Below, piece after piece: positions 1-10,833 of a stretch of 64,000 nucleotides of DNA (position 1 is the stretch's first letter; the number at the start of each line of letters is the position of its first letter). The notes below the pieces were generated by a model. That model was given only the letters and a program-made list of their open reading frames with translations, was not told the origin of the DNA and made no database searches. Source of the stretch: SURF-28 sp034521465 (GTDB lineage Bacteria; Bacteroidota; Ignavibacteria; Ignavibacteriales; Melioribacteraceae); the NCBI GenBank assembly GCA_034521465.1, contig JAXHMN010000011.1, forward strand, positions 310,001-374,000, written 5' to 3'. The position numbers and the translations under genes are program-made.

Positions 1-256
1 GTACTTTCACAATGACAAAAAGTGATGTAGATAATATTTTTGAAATTACCGCGGATCAAACAAGTCCTGCTGCTCTAACTTCCGAAGGTATTTTTGAAAT
101 TTATTCTGATTCGTACACCATATCACAATGAAGTATGAAATTGTGCAAACTTCGCCTGATATTGGTGCAACACCTCCAAATCCTTCAGGTGGTTTTGGAA
201 GTACTAATGGTGGCGGTTTAGGTACAATAAATATTCAAACATATGTTAGACAATAA
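1..256 (+). CDS. C-terminal fragment of an unknown protein, frame-disrupted
   Basis: The gene enters from outside the window. Reading from base 3 gives an open frame with segments such as FEITADQTSPAALTSEG that stops at 129-131. The frame starting at 128 then continues with IVQTSPDIGATPPNPSGG and a glycine-rich tail ending TINIQTYVRQ before a stop at 254-256. The two pieces read naturally as one protein with a single indel near base 125. I do not recognise a family. The following gene, an outer-membrane barrel on the same strand 60 bases on, suggests an envelope role at most. Confidence 0.4.
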
Positions 257-319
257 TTACTTTACAGAGGTCTGCGAATTGCAGACCTCAATTTATTATT
301 CATTAGTTGGTAAGTAACT

Positions 320-1868
320 ATGAAAAAAATAATTGCAATATTGTTATTCACTGTTACGTTGCTGAACGCTCAAACAGGCAGTTGGAACTATGATGAAAAT
401 TATGTTCCCCAAGAACATCCGCAAGAATTTCAATTTCTTGCTTTCTTTATTAATCAAGTCGTCAGCAACAATGTTTACGCAACAAACGATTTATTGAAAG
501 GACAAACAGTCGGAAGATTGTTTGGCGGTAACACAACCACAACAGGACAAAACTCCAACTATTTCGAACAGCGAATTATTCCATTTATGATCTATCAACC
601 AAAACTCTTAAATGGTAGAGCTATATTGAGAATGGCTTTCGAAATTGATTGGACTTGGGGTGATGTTTCTTACGGTGCAGGAGGAAACTTTGGCTCTGCC
701 ATCTCGGCTGATCAAGTAAACTTACAAACGCAAAATGTTGAATTAGAATTAATTCCCTTTAATAATTTCTCCATTAATTTGGGTTTGCAGAGATTATACG
801 ATACGCCCTATAATCCATATCGAACTTTTGCAAGTACTATGCTTAAAACAGGTTACCGTTTAATGTACTGGGGGACTGACGGGGTAGGAATCTCTGCAAG
901 ATATGACTGGGATTATCACAGAATAAAAGCCGGCTACTATCAACTTTACGAAAACAATATCAACCAAAATGATGATGTTGTTCTTTGGGAAGTTAATTAT
1001 GAAATGAATGTAACGAAAGAATGGCGGCAAGGTTTAACGGCTTATTATTTGTATGATAGAGCAAACGGTGAAGGTGGAGTTTCGGTATTAGGTCAAGGTC
1101 TAAATAGCAATCTAGCCGGTTATAATGGTGTTTATCGTTTCCCTCTCGGTAACAAAAACTTATAGAGCAGATGTAATATGGCTCGGAACCCACGGTAATT
1201 ATAATCCTGAATTTCAATTGGGACAGTGGAGTTTTAATGGTTTCTTTATGTCAAATTTAGGAGAAGTGAAAACAGAGACTAATGGCGATTATAAAAAAGC
1301 GGCCGATATTTTCGGTTATGCTGCTAATTTAAGAGCCGGATATAAATTCGGACAAACAGCCGATGATAACATAACCATAGATTTGTTTTTTGCTTCAGGT
1401 GACGATGATAATTTAGACGATAAAAAATACAACGGTGTGTTAACCGGAAATAATTGGGGATTGCCCGGTGGGATTATGGTAAGTCATGGCGCTTATCTAC
1501 TTTACCCGCATGGCAACGTAGTAAACCGTTATGTAGCTGCAATAAATGATTTATCAAACATTGGCTTAGGACAAATCGGTGGAACTTTAAACTTTTCAAA
1601 ATCACTTATACCAAATAAAGCATTTGCAAAAGTTGGTGTAGCCGCAGCACAAAGTATGGTCGAACCAAACGGCGGCGGTAAAATGATTGGTACAGAAGTG
1701 AATGCAATGATCAATTATAAGCCTGCTGTTTATATGGATATCGAGTTGCACGGTGCTTATTTATGGCTTGGTGATTTTTACGAAAGTAAGTCTGTCAACG
1801 GTGGAATGGATGTGAAGCCGGATAATCCTTTTACGGTATTCGTTGTTTTCAAGTGGTTGATGTTTTAG
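320..1868 (+). CDS. Outer-membrane beta-barrel (porin-like) protein, one frameshift
   Basis: About 516 residues once one indel is corrected. The first 18 residues (MKKIIAILLFTVTLLNAQ) are a signal peptide. The rest has alternating aromatic and polar strands and ends in VFVVFKWLMF; a terminal phenylalanine is typical of barrels inserted by the Bam complex. The reading frame changes near 1152-1160 in an A-run: removing one A joins FPLGNK directly to TYRADVIWLGTHG. Known outer-membrane families with this look include alginate-export-like porins, but I cannot name the substrate. The next gene, a lipoprotein hydrolase, begins 30 bases downstream and could be cotranscribed. Envelope location is well supported; function is unknown. 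Confidence 0.75.
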
Positions 1869-1897
1869 TCAGTTCATTAATAATTGTTGAGTTAAAA

Positions 1898-2842
1898 ATG
1901 AGAAAGACAAAATTATACATATCGATTTTTCTTGCGAGTATATTAATTGCGTGTTCACCTTATGGGAACCTAACAAAAATGGAATTTGAAGAATTACAAT
2001 ATCCGTTTGAAGTCAATAAAGTAGAGCTGGAAGATGGCAGAAAAATCGCTTACGTGGATGAAGGCAACTCCAATGAAGTAATAATCTTCGTGCATGGGTT
2101 GGGAAGTTATCTTCGTGCGTGGGAAAAAAATATCTCCGAACTGAAAAAGGAGTTCAGAGTAATAGCAATTGACCTTCCGGGTTATGGGAAATCAAGTAAA
2201 GAGTTGCACCCGGGCACACCGGAATTTTATAGTGACGTGATAGCTCAATTTATGGATGCTCTCGAAATTGATAAAGCAAACATTGCAGGTCATTCAATGG
2301 GCGGACAAGCAGCAATCGCTCTGTCTCTTAAATATCCGGATCGTGTAAAAAGAATAATTCTTGCCGCTCCGGCGGGAATTGAAGAGTTTACCGAAGGACA
2401 AAAAGAATGGTTCAGGGAAGTAATGACTGTACAAGGTGTAAAGTTAACTCCAGTTCATCAACTTCGGGCTAATGTTTACGCAAACTTTTATAACATGCCG
2501 GATGATGCTGAATTTATGATTACTGATAGAATTGCTCTGCGTGAAGCCGAAAAATTTGATAACTACTGTTATACCGTTGTTCAATCTGTCAAGGGAATGG
2601 TAGATCAACCGGTTGTTCATCTTTTGCCTAAAATCACTCAGCCCACTCTCATTGTTTTTGGCGAGAACGATAATTTAATTCCCAATCCATATTTGAATCC
2701 CGGATTTACCGCAGATATCGGTAGAAAAGGGAATGAATTAATTCAAAATAGTGAGTTGGTTATTATTCCGGAATGTGGTCACTTCCTTCAATTTGAAAAA
2801 CCGGAAGTTTTTAATGAAGCGGTAAGAAATTTTTTAAGATAG
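1898..2842 (+). CDS. Lipoprotein alpha/beta-hydrolase
   Basis: A 314-residue alpha/beta-hydrolase. The start at 1898 is preferred over an upstream in-frame ATG because it begins MRKTKLYISIFLASILIAC, a lipoprotein signal with a lipobox ending at Cys19, so the protein is probably anchored in a membrane facing the periplasm. Family features in order are the oxyanion-hole segment VHGLGS, the nucleophile elbow GHSMGG, an acidic segment FGENDNLIP and the catalytic histidine in PECGHFLQFEKP. The substrate cannot be read from sequence; esterase, lipase and peptidase activities all occur in this fold. It follows the barrel gene and ends just before a hairpin terminator shared with the convergent downstream gene. 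Confidence 0.85.
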   Translation: MRKTKLYISIFLASILIACSPYGNLTKMEFEELQYPFEVNKVELEDGRKIAYVDEGNSNEVIIFVHGLGSYLRAWEKNISELKKEFRVIAIDLPGYGKSSKELHPGTPEFYSDVIAQFMDALEIDKANIAGHSMGGQAAIALSLKYPDRVKRIILAAPAGIEEFTEGQKEWFREVMTVQGVKLTPVHQLRANVYANFYNMPDDAEFMITDRIALREAEKFDNYCYTVVQSVKGMVDQPVVHLLPKITQPTLIVFGENDNLIPNPYLNPGFTADIGRKGNELIQNSELVIIPECGHFLQFEKPEVFNEAVRNFLR

Positions 2843-2866
2843 AAAAATGTATTGTCATCCTTACAA

Positions 2867-2891
2867 CCCGGGACGTTGACGTCGTCCCGGG
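2867..2891. terminator. Hairpin terminator between convergent genes
   Basis: A 9-bp perfect stem, CCCGGGACG at 2867-2875 and CGTCCCGGG at 2883-2891, with a 7-base loop. It lies 25 bases after the hydrolase stop and 30 bases from the end of the convergent ricin-like gene, so it may serve both directions. T-runs are weak on either side. Confidence 0.6.
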
Positions 2892-2920
2892 CATTCTTAT
2901 AATTTTATTGTGGGACTTTT

Positions 2921-3922
2921 TTAGAAAAGAGAAAAGTTAGCTTTCTCTAATCTCCAGTATTGAGCTTGTTGTGTTGTATCTGCTCTAACTGTTTTCAGCG
3001 CATCTCCATCAACCGTAAATGCTGCTTGCTTGCCAGGGTAACAATAGAATATGTAATCATCTGATCCTTCCACAGTGTCAAATTCAAATAGTAATTGAGC
3101 GTTGCGATTATACGACATCTGTTTAACAGCTTCACCCAAAAGAAGACTACCAGCATCATTTTTCGCTACACTTAGGAATTTTTTAGAAAAAGTATTTCTT
3201 ACATAAAATATACCGGAACCTGTCGGATGAACTATAAAATCCCAATTGTTGTAAATGCTTTTTCTATTAGCTGTAGCCGTAATTAATCCACCCGGGAAAA
3301 ATATTGTAGATTTGTCCGGAGTCATATATTTACCCGATGCAGAGTTGACAAATGTTTTACGAAGAGCCATCACCCAAACTTGATAAGCATTTCCTTCATC
3401 AAACTTTGTCTGATAAATTTCTTTTTTCTCTTTGTCAACCTGTAAAGCCAATTTGCTTTGTTTGGATATTAGATAAAATCCGTATCTATATTTTACAGTA
3501 TCTCTTTGGATGGCAAATATTTGGGAAGGGTTACCTTCAACGTAACTTTGTGGAACAATTTTAGCTTTATCTTTATTTGATGCTCCGTCAATTCCGAGAA
3601 CCATTTTATGTGCTTCATTATAAATTACAAACTCACCATCGTTAACTTTGCTTAAATACCAAGTCTGTCCGGGTCTATCCATAAAGTTGCTTACAGTTAT
3701 AATTGGATTCTCATTAGTCTTTGTGTCTAACCCAGCTTGTCCGAAAAGATCCCCAACTAAGTCATCGGCTAGTTTTTCCTCTTTTGACATTTTAGTTCCG
3801 GGGATAAGTTCTAATGATTGCTCATCCCCTAAATTCATAAGATTATTAACGGTTCCGCCGGTAAATTGTGCAAATGTGTTTGTTGATAATAAAAGTAGAA
3901 TAGAAACAATCAACTTCTTCAT
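2921..3922 (-). CDS. Secreted ricin-type beta-trefoil-like protein
   Basis: A 333-residue protein. The start at 3922 is chosen over an upstream in-frame ATG because it gives a signal peptide (MKKLIVSILLLLSTNTFAQ) and is preceded by AGGAG six bases upstream. After a linker of about 75 residues the chain has repeated aromatic segments of the QxW type (SQIFAIQ, YQVWVMA, NNWDFIV, AQYWRLE) spaced about 40-45 residues apart. This is the pattern of two ricin-B-like beta-trefoils, a fold that commonly binds carbohydrate. No catalytic domain is evident. It is convergent with the hydrolase and divergent from mraZ, so it forms its own transcription unit. The trefoil call is pattern recognition rather than a profile match. 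Confidence 0.6.
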   Translation of the reverse strand: MKKLIVSILLLLSTNTFAQFTGGTVNNLMNLGDEQSLELIPGTKMSKEEKLADDLVGDLFGQAGLDTKTNENPIITVSNFMDRPGQTWYLSKVNDGEFVIYNEAHKMVLGIDGASNKDKAKIVPQSYVEGNPSQIFAIQRDTVKYRYGFYLISKQSKLALQVDKEKKEIYQTKFDEGNAYQVWVMALRKTFVNSASGKYMTPDKSTIFFPGGLITATANRKSIYNNWDFIVHPTGSGIFYVRNTFSKKFLSVAKNDAGSLLLGEAVKQMSYNRNAQLLFEFDTVEGSDDYIFYCYPGKQAAFTVDGDALKTVRADTTQQAQYWRLEKANFSLF

Positions 3923-4193
3923 TACATCTCCTGTAAAATTAATTTGGTTTTGATAAAAGGTTAGTTTTGTACATCTTTTCAAGAAAAAGTAGAAAATCAA
4001 ACAGAATTCTTACTCACAAAGGTAATAATAAAAACAGTAAAAAAATATTCCGATGTCTTATTATTTGTCGTATTGATAACAATAATCCAATCTAAATTGC
4101 ATTTCACCAATTATACTATATTGTCCATTCTCCAACCCCTTATCACACAAAAAGTTACCTGCATCAAATCACAAATTTTTGTGGAAAAAATGC

Positions 4194-4247
4194 TTGACTT
4201 TACAACACTAAAAACGTTATTTTGGGGATAGGTGGGGAAAAGTGTTG
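4194..4247 (+). promoter_or_regulatory. mraZ promoter with MraZ-type TGGGG repeats
   Basis: TTGACT at 4194-4199 is followed after 17 bases by TTATTTTG at 4217-4224, a plausible -35/-10 pair. Overlapping and following it are TGGGG at 4223-4227 and TGGGG at 4233-4237, then a degenerate TGTTG at 4243-4247, all with a 10-base period. MraZ proteins are known to bind TGGGN repeats spaced by five bases just upstream of mraZ and repress the dcw operon, so autoregulation is the likely meaning. The rest of the 4001-4193 gap shows no gene. Confidence 0.6.
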
Positions 4248-4277
4248 AATTCTCCCACACATTAAACTTAAAATTAT

Positions 4278-4724
4278 ATGTTTATAGGCAGCTTTAAATA
4301 TTCCATCGATTCAAAAGGCAGAATTGCTTTACCGGCAAAGTTACGCAAATACGTCAACCCGGAAGCAAACGATACATTTATATTGACCCGCAATCCTTCA
4401 AGATGTATCGATATTTTTCCGATGGACGAATGGAAAACTTTAATTACAAATAAACTAAAACGACTCAATCAATTCGATCCGAAAGATTCGATGTTTATGA
4501 GAATGTTTTTAGAAGCAGCTGCCGAAGATACTCTCGACTCTCAATCAAGATTATTAGTACCAAAAAGTTTAATAGAATACGCTGAAATTGAAAACGAAGT
4601 TTTGATACTTGGACAATTTGAAAAGATAGAAGTTTGGAATCCGAATGTGTACGAAAATTATATTAAAGAAAACAGATCATCGTACGAAGAGATTGCAAAA
4701 GACGTTATGAAGAGTGATGAATAA
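4278..4724 (+). CDS. mraZ: MraZ, transcriptional regulator of the dcw cluster
   Basis: 148 residues, the usual MraZ length. The N-terminal half (MFIGSFKYSIDSKGRIALPAKLR) and the second half (DTLDSQSRLLVPKSLIEYAEI) are the two SpoVT/AbrB-like repeats that form the DNA-binding ring. It opens the dcw cluster, and its stop overlaps the start of rsmH by eight bases. TGGGG repeats in its own promoter region fit autorepression. The start at 4278 is the only one that preserves the conserved MFxG-x-F/Y-x-x-x-D-x-KGR beginning. Confidence 0.95.
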   Translation: MFIGSFKYSIDSKGRIALPAKLRKYVNPEANDTFILTRNPSRCIDIFPMDEWKTLITNKLKRLNQFDPKDSMFMRMFLEAAAEDTLDSQSRLLVPKSLIEYAEIENEVLILGQFEKIEVWNPNVYENYIKENRSSYEEIAKDVMKSDE

Positions 4725-5643
4725 TTTAATTCATCAACCTGTTCTATTAAACGAAAGTATTGAATATCTGATCACCAAAAAAAACGGAATTTATGTAGAT
4801 GCAACAATCGGCTTTGGTGGTCATTCGATTGAGTTCTTAAAACGGCTGGACAAATCGGCAAAACTTGTTGGTATTGATAAAGACAACGATGCTTATCAGT
4901 ACTGTAAAGAAAATTTCAAAAATGATGAGCGAGTTTTGCTCTATAAAACCGGTTTTAAGAATATAGATCTAATTTCAAAAATTGAGTTCATTGATAAATT
5001 TGACGGCATCTTTGCTGACTTGGGGGTTTCCTCATTTCAGCTTGATGAATCTAACTCGGGATTCACATATAGAGAAGAAGCAGTTTTGGATCTTCGCATG
5101 GATAAAGAAAACGGTATTCCTGCTTATGAAGTATTAAACACATTCGAAGAATCTGAAATTGCAGATATTCTATATCATTACGGTGAGGAAAAGAATTCCA
5201 GAAAACTCGCTCGATTAATTAAAGCTGAGCGTAGTAAAACAAAGATCACCACAACAACTCAACTAAAAGAATTGATCGAGAAATCTGTTCCGCAGCCGTA
5301 TCAATTCAAAACTTTATCGAGGGTTTTTCAGGCGTTAAGAATTTATGTGAACAATGAATTAGATGAACTAAGGGAGTTTTTGAAAAAAGCTATTGATCTC
5401 TTGAACGAAGGAGGAAAAATCGTAATACTCAGTTACCATTCACTAGAAGACAGGATCGTAAAAGAACAATTTAAATATGAAAACTTGGACTGCATTTGCC
5501 CGCCTCGCACACCGATTTGCATTTGCGGTAAAGAAAAGAGAGTTAACATAATTACGAAAAAACCTGTCACTCCTTCCGAAAATGAGATTAAAGAAAATAG
5601 AAGAGCAAGAAGCGCTAAACTTAGAGCGGCAGAAAGGGTATGA
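4717..5643 (+). CDS. rsmH: RsmH (MraW), 16S rRNA m4C1402 methyltransferase
   Basis: 308 residues, intact. RsmH methylates N4 of C1402 in 16S rRNA. The conserved beginning HQPVLLNESIEYL is followed by the SAM-binding segment DATIGFGGHS, then FADLGVSSFQLD and the C-terminal SYHSLEDRIVK with the cysteine-rich CICPPRTPICICG stretch typical of the family. The ATG at 4717 overlaps the mraZ stop; a GTG one codon earlier is possible. Its TGA overlaps the ATG of the next gene (ATGA at 5640), so the genes are probably translationally coupled. Confidence 0.95.
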   Translation: MNNLIHQPVLLNESIEYLITKKNGIYVDATIGFGGHSIEFLKRLDKSAKLVGIDKDNDAYQYCKENFKNDERVLLYKTGFKNIDLISKIEFIDKFDGIFADLGVSSFQLDESNSGFTYREEAVLDLRMDKENGIPAYEVLNTFEESEIADILYHYGEEKNSRKLARLIKAERSKTKITTTTQLKELIEKSVPQPYQFKTLSRVFQALRIYVNNELDELREFLKKAIDLLNEGGKIVILSYHSLEDRIVKEQFKYENLDCICPPRTPICICGKEKRVNIITKKPVTPSENEIKENRRARSAKLRAAERV

Positions 5644-5967
5644 ATAAAAGCGGTTTCTTAAAAAATCTTATTTCTCTTTTTCGCACTTGCGTGCTTTTGG
5701 ATTTTTCCGCACCTCTTTCTAAGCTCAGAAATTAATATAGCAAGCACAAATGCACGAAACCTGCAAGTAGATCTCAAAGTGTTAAATGATAACATAGAGA
5801 GATTGGTTGAAGGTGAATTAAAACGTTTGCAAAACGAAACTCGAATCGTAAGAATTGCATCCGATTCAATCGGGTTGGTTAGATCGTTAAAATCGTTTGA
5901 CGAAATATCGATCGATTATAACAGAGTTAAACAAGTTGAAGATATAGTAAACAAAGAATATGATTAA
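5640..5967 (+). CDS. ftsL: FtsL-like cell-division protein, frame-disrupted
   Basis: About 109 residues after one correction. From ATG 5640 the protein begins MNKSGFLKNLIS; one extra T in the run at 5674-5680 moves the frame to FFALACFWIFPHLF, a transmembrane helix, followed by a heptad-rich stretch (VLNDNIERLVEGELKRLQNETRIV) and a short tail. A small bitopic protein with one N-terminal helix and a periplasmic coiled coil between rsmH and ftsI is the expected FtsL. FtsL sequences are poorly conserved, so the assignment rests on position and architecture. The end overlaps the ftsI start by eight bases. Confidence 0.75.
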
Positions 5968-7980
5968 TTCACGAGCCCTTTTAATATCGTTTTTGTTGAT
6001 GTTGTCTTTTGCGGTGATAACCGTGAATTTATTTAATATACAGGTGCTTGATCATCCTCGCTTTTCTCAATTAGCTAAAAAACAACAAGAAAGAACCACG
6101 CCGGTTAAAGCCGAAAGAGGATTAATAAAAGACCGAAACGGTGAGATTCTAGCATACACTCAAGATGACATTTCGTTTTTTGTTGATACTAAAATGCTCA
6201 AAAATAAGAACCCCCAAAAGGCAAGAGTAATTGCTAAAAAGTTTTCGGAAATTTTTGGAAAAGATGAATCCCACTATCTCAACCTGTTAAATTCAACTGA
6301 TGGAAACGTTTATCTGGAAAGAAAAGTACCCAGGGAAAAATTAAAATATTTTAAGGATTTCATTCTTGATGAACTTGTAAGCATTGAAGACCCGACAAGA
6401 GTTTATAATTACCGTTCGCTTGCAGCTCATTTAATTGGATATGTTAATAGCAATTTAGTCGGGCTTGATGGTGTCGAAAGAGTTTTTGATGATTATTTAA
6501 GAGGACAGGACGGATTACTTTACGTAGAAAGAGATGTTCAAGGCAGAATACTTTCCGTTAAAGAAGAAATTTCACGCAAACCGATCCCGGGTAATGATCT
6601 TCATTTGACAATTGATGCAAAATATCAAAGAATTCTTGAAGAAGAGTTAAAAACCGGTGCAGAAAATTCCGGTGCAGAATCGGTATTGGAATTTTGATGA
6701 ATCCAAATACCGGTGAAATTGTGGCATTAGCCAATTACCCGGCTTTTGAGCCATCAAAATATTTCCGCTACAATGATATAATCAGAAGAAACCGTGCGCT
6801 TACAGACACTTATGAACCCGGCTCGACAATGAAAGCATTAACAATGTCCATACTACTGGATAATGATCTGGTTAGCGAAGACGAAATGATCGATACGGAA
6901 AACGGCAGATATAAAATTTCCAATGCGAAGATCATTGATGTAAACAAATTTGAAAAACTTACAGTTCGTGAAGTACTCGAACAATCAAGTAATGTTGGTA
7001 TCACCAAACTAAGCGATAGAATTGATGATCGTACATTTTATAAATACTTGCGTGATTTCGGATTTGGAAATGCAACTTCTGTTACTTTACCAAGCGAAGC
7101 TGCAGGCTATTTAAAAAAACCGGATCACTATTCAAAACTCAGCAAACCTTTTATGGCTTTCGGTTATGAAATTTCGGTAACTCCGCTTCAGATGGTTACG
7201 GCTTTCAGCGCACTTGTTAACGGAGGCAATTTATATCAACCAAGAATTGTTGATAAGATTGTCGATGAAAAAGGTAGAATAATAGAAGAATTCGAATCAA
7301 CTAAAATTAGAAATGTTATTTCAAGTGAAACATCGGAAAGAATAAAAAATCTATTGTTTGGTGTCGTCGAACACGGAACCGGAAAACTTGCTCGATGCAA
7401 CAACATGTTAGTCGGCGGAAAAACCGGAACATCACAAAAGTATGTTGATGGTGAATATGTAAAAGATTACAATGCATCATTTATCGGTTTTTTCCCGGCG
7501 GATAATCCTGAAGTTGTTGGTTTAATTTTGTTGAGTTCACCTGCTACCGGTAAATATGGCGGAGTTATTGCAGCTCCGGTTTTCAAAAAAATTGTTACCA
7601 GAATAGTTGAAGAAGATATTAGAGTTGCCCCACAAAAAATTTCGATTGCCCGCGAAGAAGAATCTCTAAATAAAATTTTGGAAACCATCACAAATTCCGA
7701 AGAGCCGGTATTTTTGCAAACTGCAAACGTCGGGGAGGAAGCTCCTCATATCGAAAACGTTTCATATTATGCCAGTCGCGTTACGATGCCGAATCTTATG
7801 AATAGATCATTAAGAGAAGCGTTGGCAATATTAAATGAGATGGGTTTGCGGTATGATGTTAACGGAAGCGGAAGAGTTGTTAGCCAGAGTATAAAAGCAG
7901 GATCAAAAATAACACGCGGTTCGGTATGCCTAATTGAATGTGAAGCAACAAATACATTAACAACATTGGGGATCTATTAA
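5960..7980 (+). CDS. ftsI: FtsI/PBP3-type peptidoglycan transpeptidase with PASTA domain, frame-disrupted
   Basis: About 673 residues in two frames that join near 6690, where ESV must continue into GILMNPNTGEIVALANYPAF. An N-terminal membrane helix (residues 3-25) is followed by the PBP dimerisation domain. The transpeptidase domain carries the active-site motifs EPGSTMK (SxxK), QSSN (SxN) and GGKTGTSQ (KTG). A C-terminal PASTA domain begins VTMPNLMNRSLREAL. It cross-links septal peptidoglycan with FtsW. Conserved motifs on both sides of the break, in an essential gene, argue for a sequence error. The stop and the murE start share an A (TAATG). Confidence 0.93.
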
Positions 7981-9446
7981 TGAAATTATCCCAGTTGCTA
8001 AATGATGTTAAGACGCTTCAAGTAACCGGCAATGCAGAGGATGTCGAGGTTAGGAAATTAACAATCAACTCACTCGAAGCTGAAGAAAATTCGATTTTCT
8101 TTGCAATCAAAGGTTATAAAACAGATGGTCACAAATTCATACTTGATGCAATAAACAAAGGCGCTTCGGCAATTGTTTTAGATAACAATGATGTTGTGCC
8201 TTCCGAGATATTTGATAAATCGAATGTAGTGAAAATTGTTGTTGAGAACAGCAGGAAAGCTTTATCCCAATTTTCAAATGTGCTTTACGGAAGACCTTCG
8301 GAAAACTTAAACGTATATGGAATCACCGGAACCAAAGGAAAATCAACAACTGCTTTTTACTTAAAATCAATTCTGGAAGCCGGTGGAGACGGCTGTGGAT
8401 TAATTGGTACGATCTCAAATTTTATTGGTGATGAAGAGTGGAAATCGCGTCTAACAACACCGGAAGCACACGAAATAAATTTAATGTTCGATACTATGTT
8501 GAAAAAAGGAATTAAACATTCGGTGATGGAAGTATCATCTCATTCGCTTTACTTAAATAGAGTTGACGACATTGATTTTGATTCTGTCATTTTTACAAAC
8601 ATAGCTTCCGATCATCTAGATTTTCATAAAACGTTTGAAAATTATTTCGCTGCTAAAAAAATTGTTGTTCGATAATCTAAAAACTGATTCAAAAGTCATA
8701 TATAATATTGACGATCCGAATGGTCAAAAAATTATTAGTGATTCAAAAGCAAAAAAATATTCTTTCGGTGTAGACGAGGCTGCCGATTTTAGAATTGAAG
8801 GAATAGAATATGATTTCGAAGGAACACGATTTACTATAACACATAACAAGCAAAGTTTTCAAGTAAACACCAAACTGATTGGATTATTTAACGCTTATAA
8901 TTCAACCGCAGCATTGGCCGCAGCAATGACAAAAGGAATTCCGCTTGAGCAAACTCTTGAAGGAATAAAGAACACACCCCAAGTTCCGGGTAGATTTGAA
9001 TTAATAGAACATGATGACAAAAAATAATTGTCGATTATGCACACAACGCAAGTAGTTTAGATCAAGTGTTAAAATCGATTAAACATATAAATAAAGAAAA
9101 TCGACCGGTTCATACCGTCTTTGGCTGCGGTGGTGATCGAGATAAAACTAAACGTCCGGTGATGGGCAAAATAGCAGATGAATTGAGCACAGTGATTTAT
9201 GTTACATCGGATAATCCGCGAACCGAAAACCCAAGCTCGATAATTGACGATATTGTTACCGGAATAAAACGAAGTGATTATCACAGAATTGAAGACAGAG
9301 AAGAAGCGATTAAAACAGCAATTCAAAATTCGGAAGATAACGCAATCGTACTTATAGCGGGAAAGGGACACGAGACTTATCAAGAAGTAAACGGAGAGCG
9401 CAGCTTTTTCTCCGATAGAGAAACCATAAAAAAATATTTGAACTAA
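7980..9446 (+). CDS. murE: MurE, UDP-MurNAc-tripeptide synthetase (meso-DAP type), frame-disrupted
   Basis: About 488 residues with two indels, near 8660 (AAKKI to LFDNLK) and near 9026 (after EHDDKK, where IIVDYAHNASSLDQV follows in another frame). The ATP-binding loop is GITGTKGKSTTAF and a second hallmark is GKGHE near the end. The motif DNPRTENP is the specificity signature of enzymes that add meso-diaminopimelate rather than lysine, so the peptidoglycan is predicted to be DAP-type. The ATG overlaps the ftsI stop as TAATG, and its own stop overlaps murF in the same way. Confidence 0.94.
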
Positions 9447-10833
9447 TGGCGAATCCCAAAATTACAATAACGGATCTGTTTGATATGCCAACCGCGGTAA
9501 TCTATAACCCGGATGACTACAAACCGTTGAGTAATGTCTCAATAGATTCGCGAACAATTAAGAATAATTCACTTTTTGTTGCAATAAAAGGTGAAAAATA
9601 TGACGGTCATAAATTTGTAAAAGATGCAATCAAAAATGGCGCATCTGCAGTTGTTATTTCGAATAAGAAAAGAAAAGAGTTTACCAAATTAAAAATTCCT
9701 TATGTGACAGTTGAAAACACATCACATGCTTATGGTTATTTAGCAAATGTTTGGCGTCATAAATTAAATGCAAAAGTAATTGGGTTAACGGGCAGTAACG
9801 GAAAGACTTCTACTAAAGAAATATTGTCGACACTTTTATCAGCCAAATATAGTGTTGCTAAAAGTCTTGCAAACAATAATAATCATATCGGTGTACCGTT
9901 AACCCTTTTTCTGCTGATAAAAAAACAGAAATGATTGTATTGGAGGAAGGAACAAATCATTTTGGAGAGATAGAATACATCGCAAAAATCTCTCAACCCG
10001 ATGTTGCATTTATAACCAATATCGGTGATTCACATCTCGAGTTTTTGGAAAACCGGGATGGTGTATTCAAAGAAAAAATTGCGCTGCTTGATGAAACCGA
10101 AAAAAATAATGGAGTCGTTTTAATAAATAATGATGACCCATATTTACGAAAAGCAAAAAAGCGATATTCGAAAGTGGTGACATACGGACTAAAAGGTAAA
10201 GTAGATATCAAAGCCAAAGTAAAAAGTTATACCGAAAACGGATATCCGGTTATAAACATAGAAGGTAAGGGAAAGAAAATTGAAACAGAGTTGCCTTTGC
10301 TCGGTGAAGCAAACGTGCAAAATTATTTAGCTGCTGTGTCGGTCGGAATTATAGTCGGTTTGAATAAAAAAGATTTACTTAACAGAACTCTCGAAGTGAA
10401 ACCGGCTCCCGGACGATTAGAAGTAACTGAAAGCAACAGTACAATGTTGATCGATGATTCATACAATTCAAATCCAGGATCAGTTCAAGCAGCTGTAGAT
10501 GTACTCAAAAGAATCAAAAAGTATAAACGTAAAATCATGATTCTTGGTGACATGTTTGAACTGGGTGATCAAAAAGAAAAATTACACGCCGGTTTAAGGG
10601 ATGTAATAATGAACAGTAAAATAGATGAAGTTTATATGCACGGTAAATTGATGAAAAATTTATACGAGGCATTACCGGGCACAAAGGTTGCAACTTTGCA
10701 TTTTACCTTACGCGAAAGTTTGAGACGTTTTGTTACACAAATGGATCTTAACGATGCTGTTATTTTAGTAAAAGGTTCACGCGGAATGAAAATGGAAACA
10801 ATTGTTAACGTTATAAAAGAGAGATTGAACTAA
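9446..10833 (+). CDS. murF: MurF, UDP-MurNAc-tripeptide D-Ala-D-Ala ligase, frame-disrupted
   Basis: About 462 residues. The ATP loop GLTGSNGKTSTKE and the following NNNHIGVPLTL are characteristic of MurF, with later Mur-ligase motifs VLEEGTNHFGEI, NIGDSHLEFL and DDSYNSNPGS. The frame changes at 9907-9911: one extra T in a T-run separates PLTLF from SADKKTEMIVLEE. The enzyme adds D-Ala-D-Ala to the UDP-MurNAc-tripeptide in the cytoplasm. Both ends are TAATG junctions, with murE and mraY. Confidence 0.94.

Noticed and set aside
5640..9100. Programmed ribosomal frameshifting as an explanation for the broken dcw genes
   Set aside because: The breaks are too many, occur in both directions, sit in different sequence contexts and lack consistent slippery sites with downstream structures; family members elsewhere need no frameshift.
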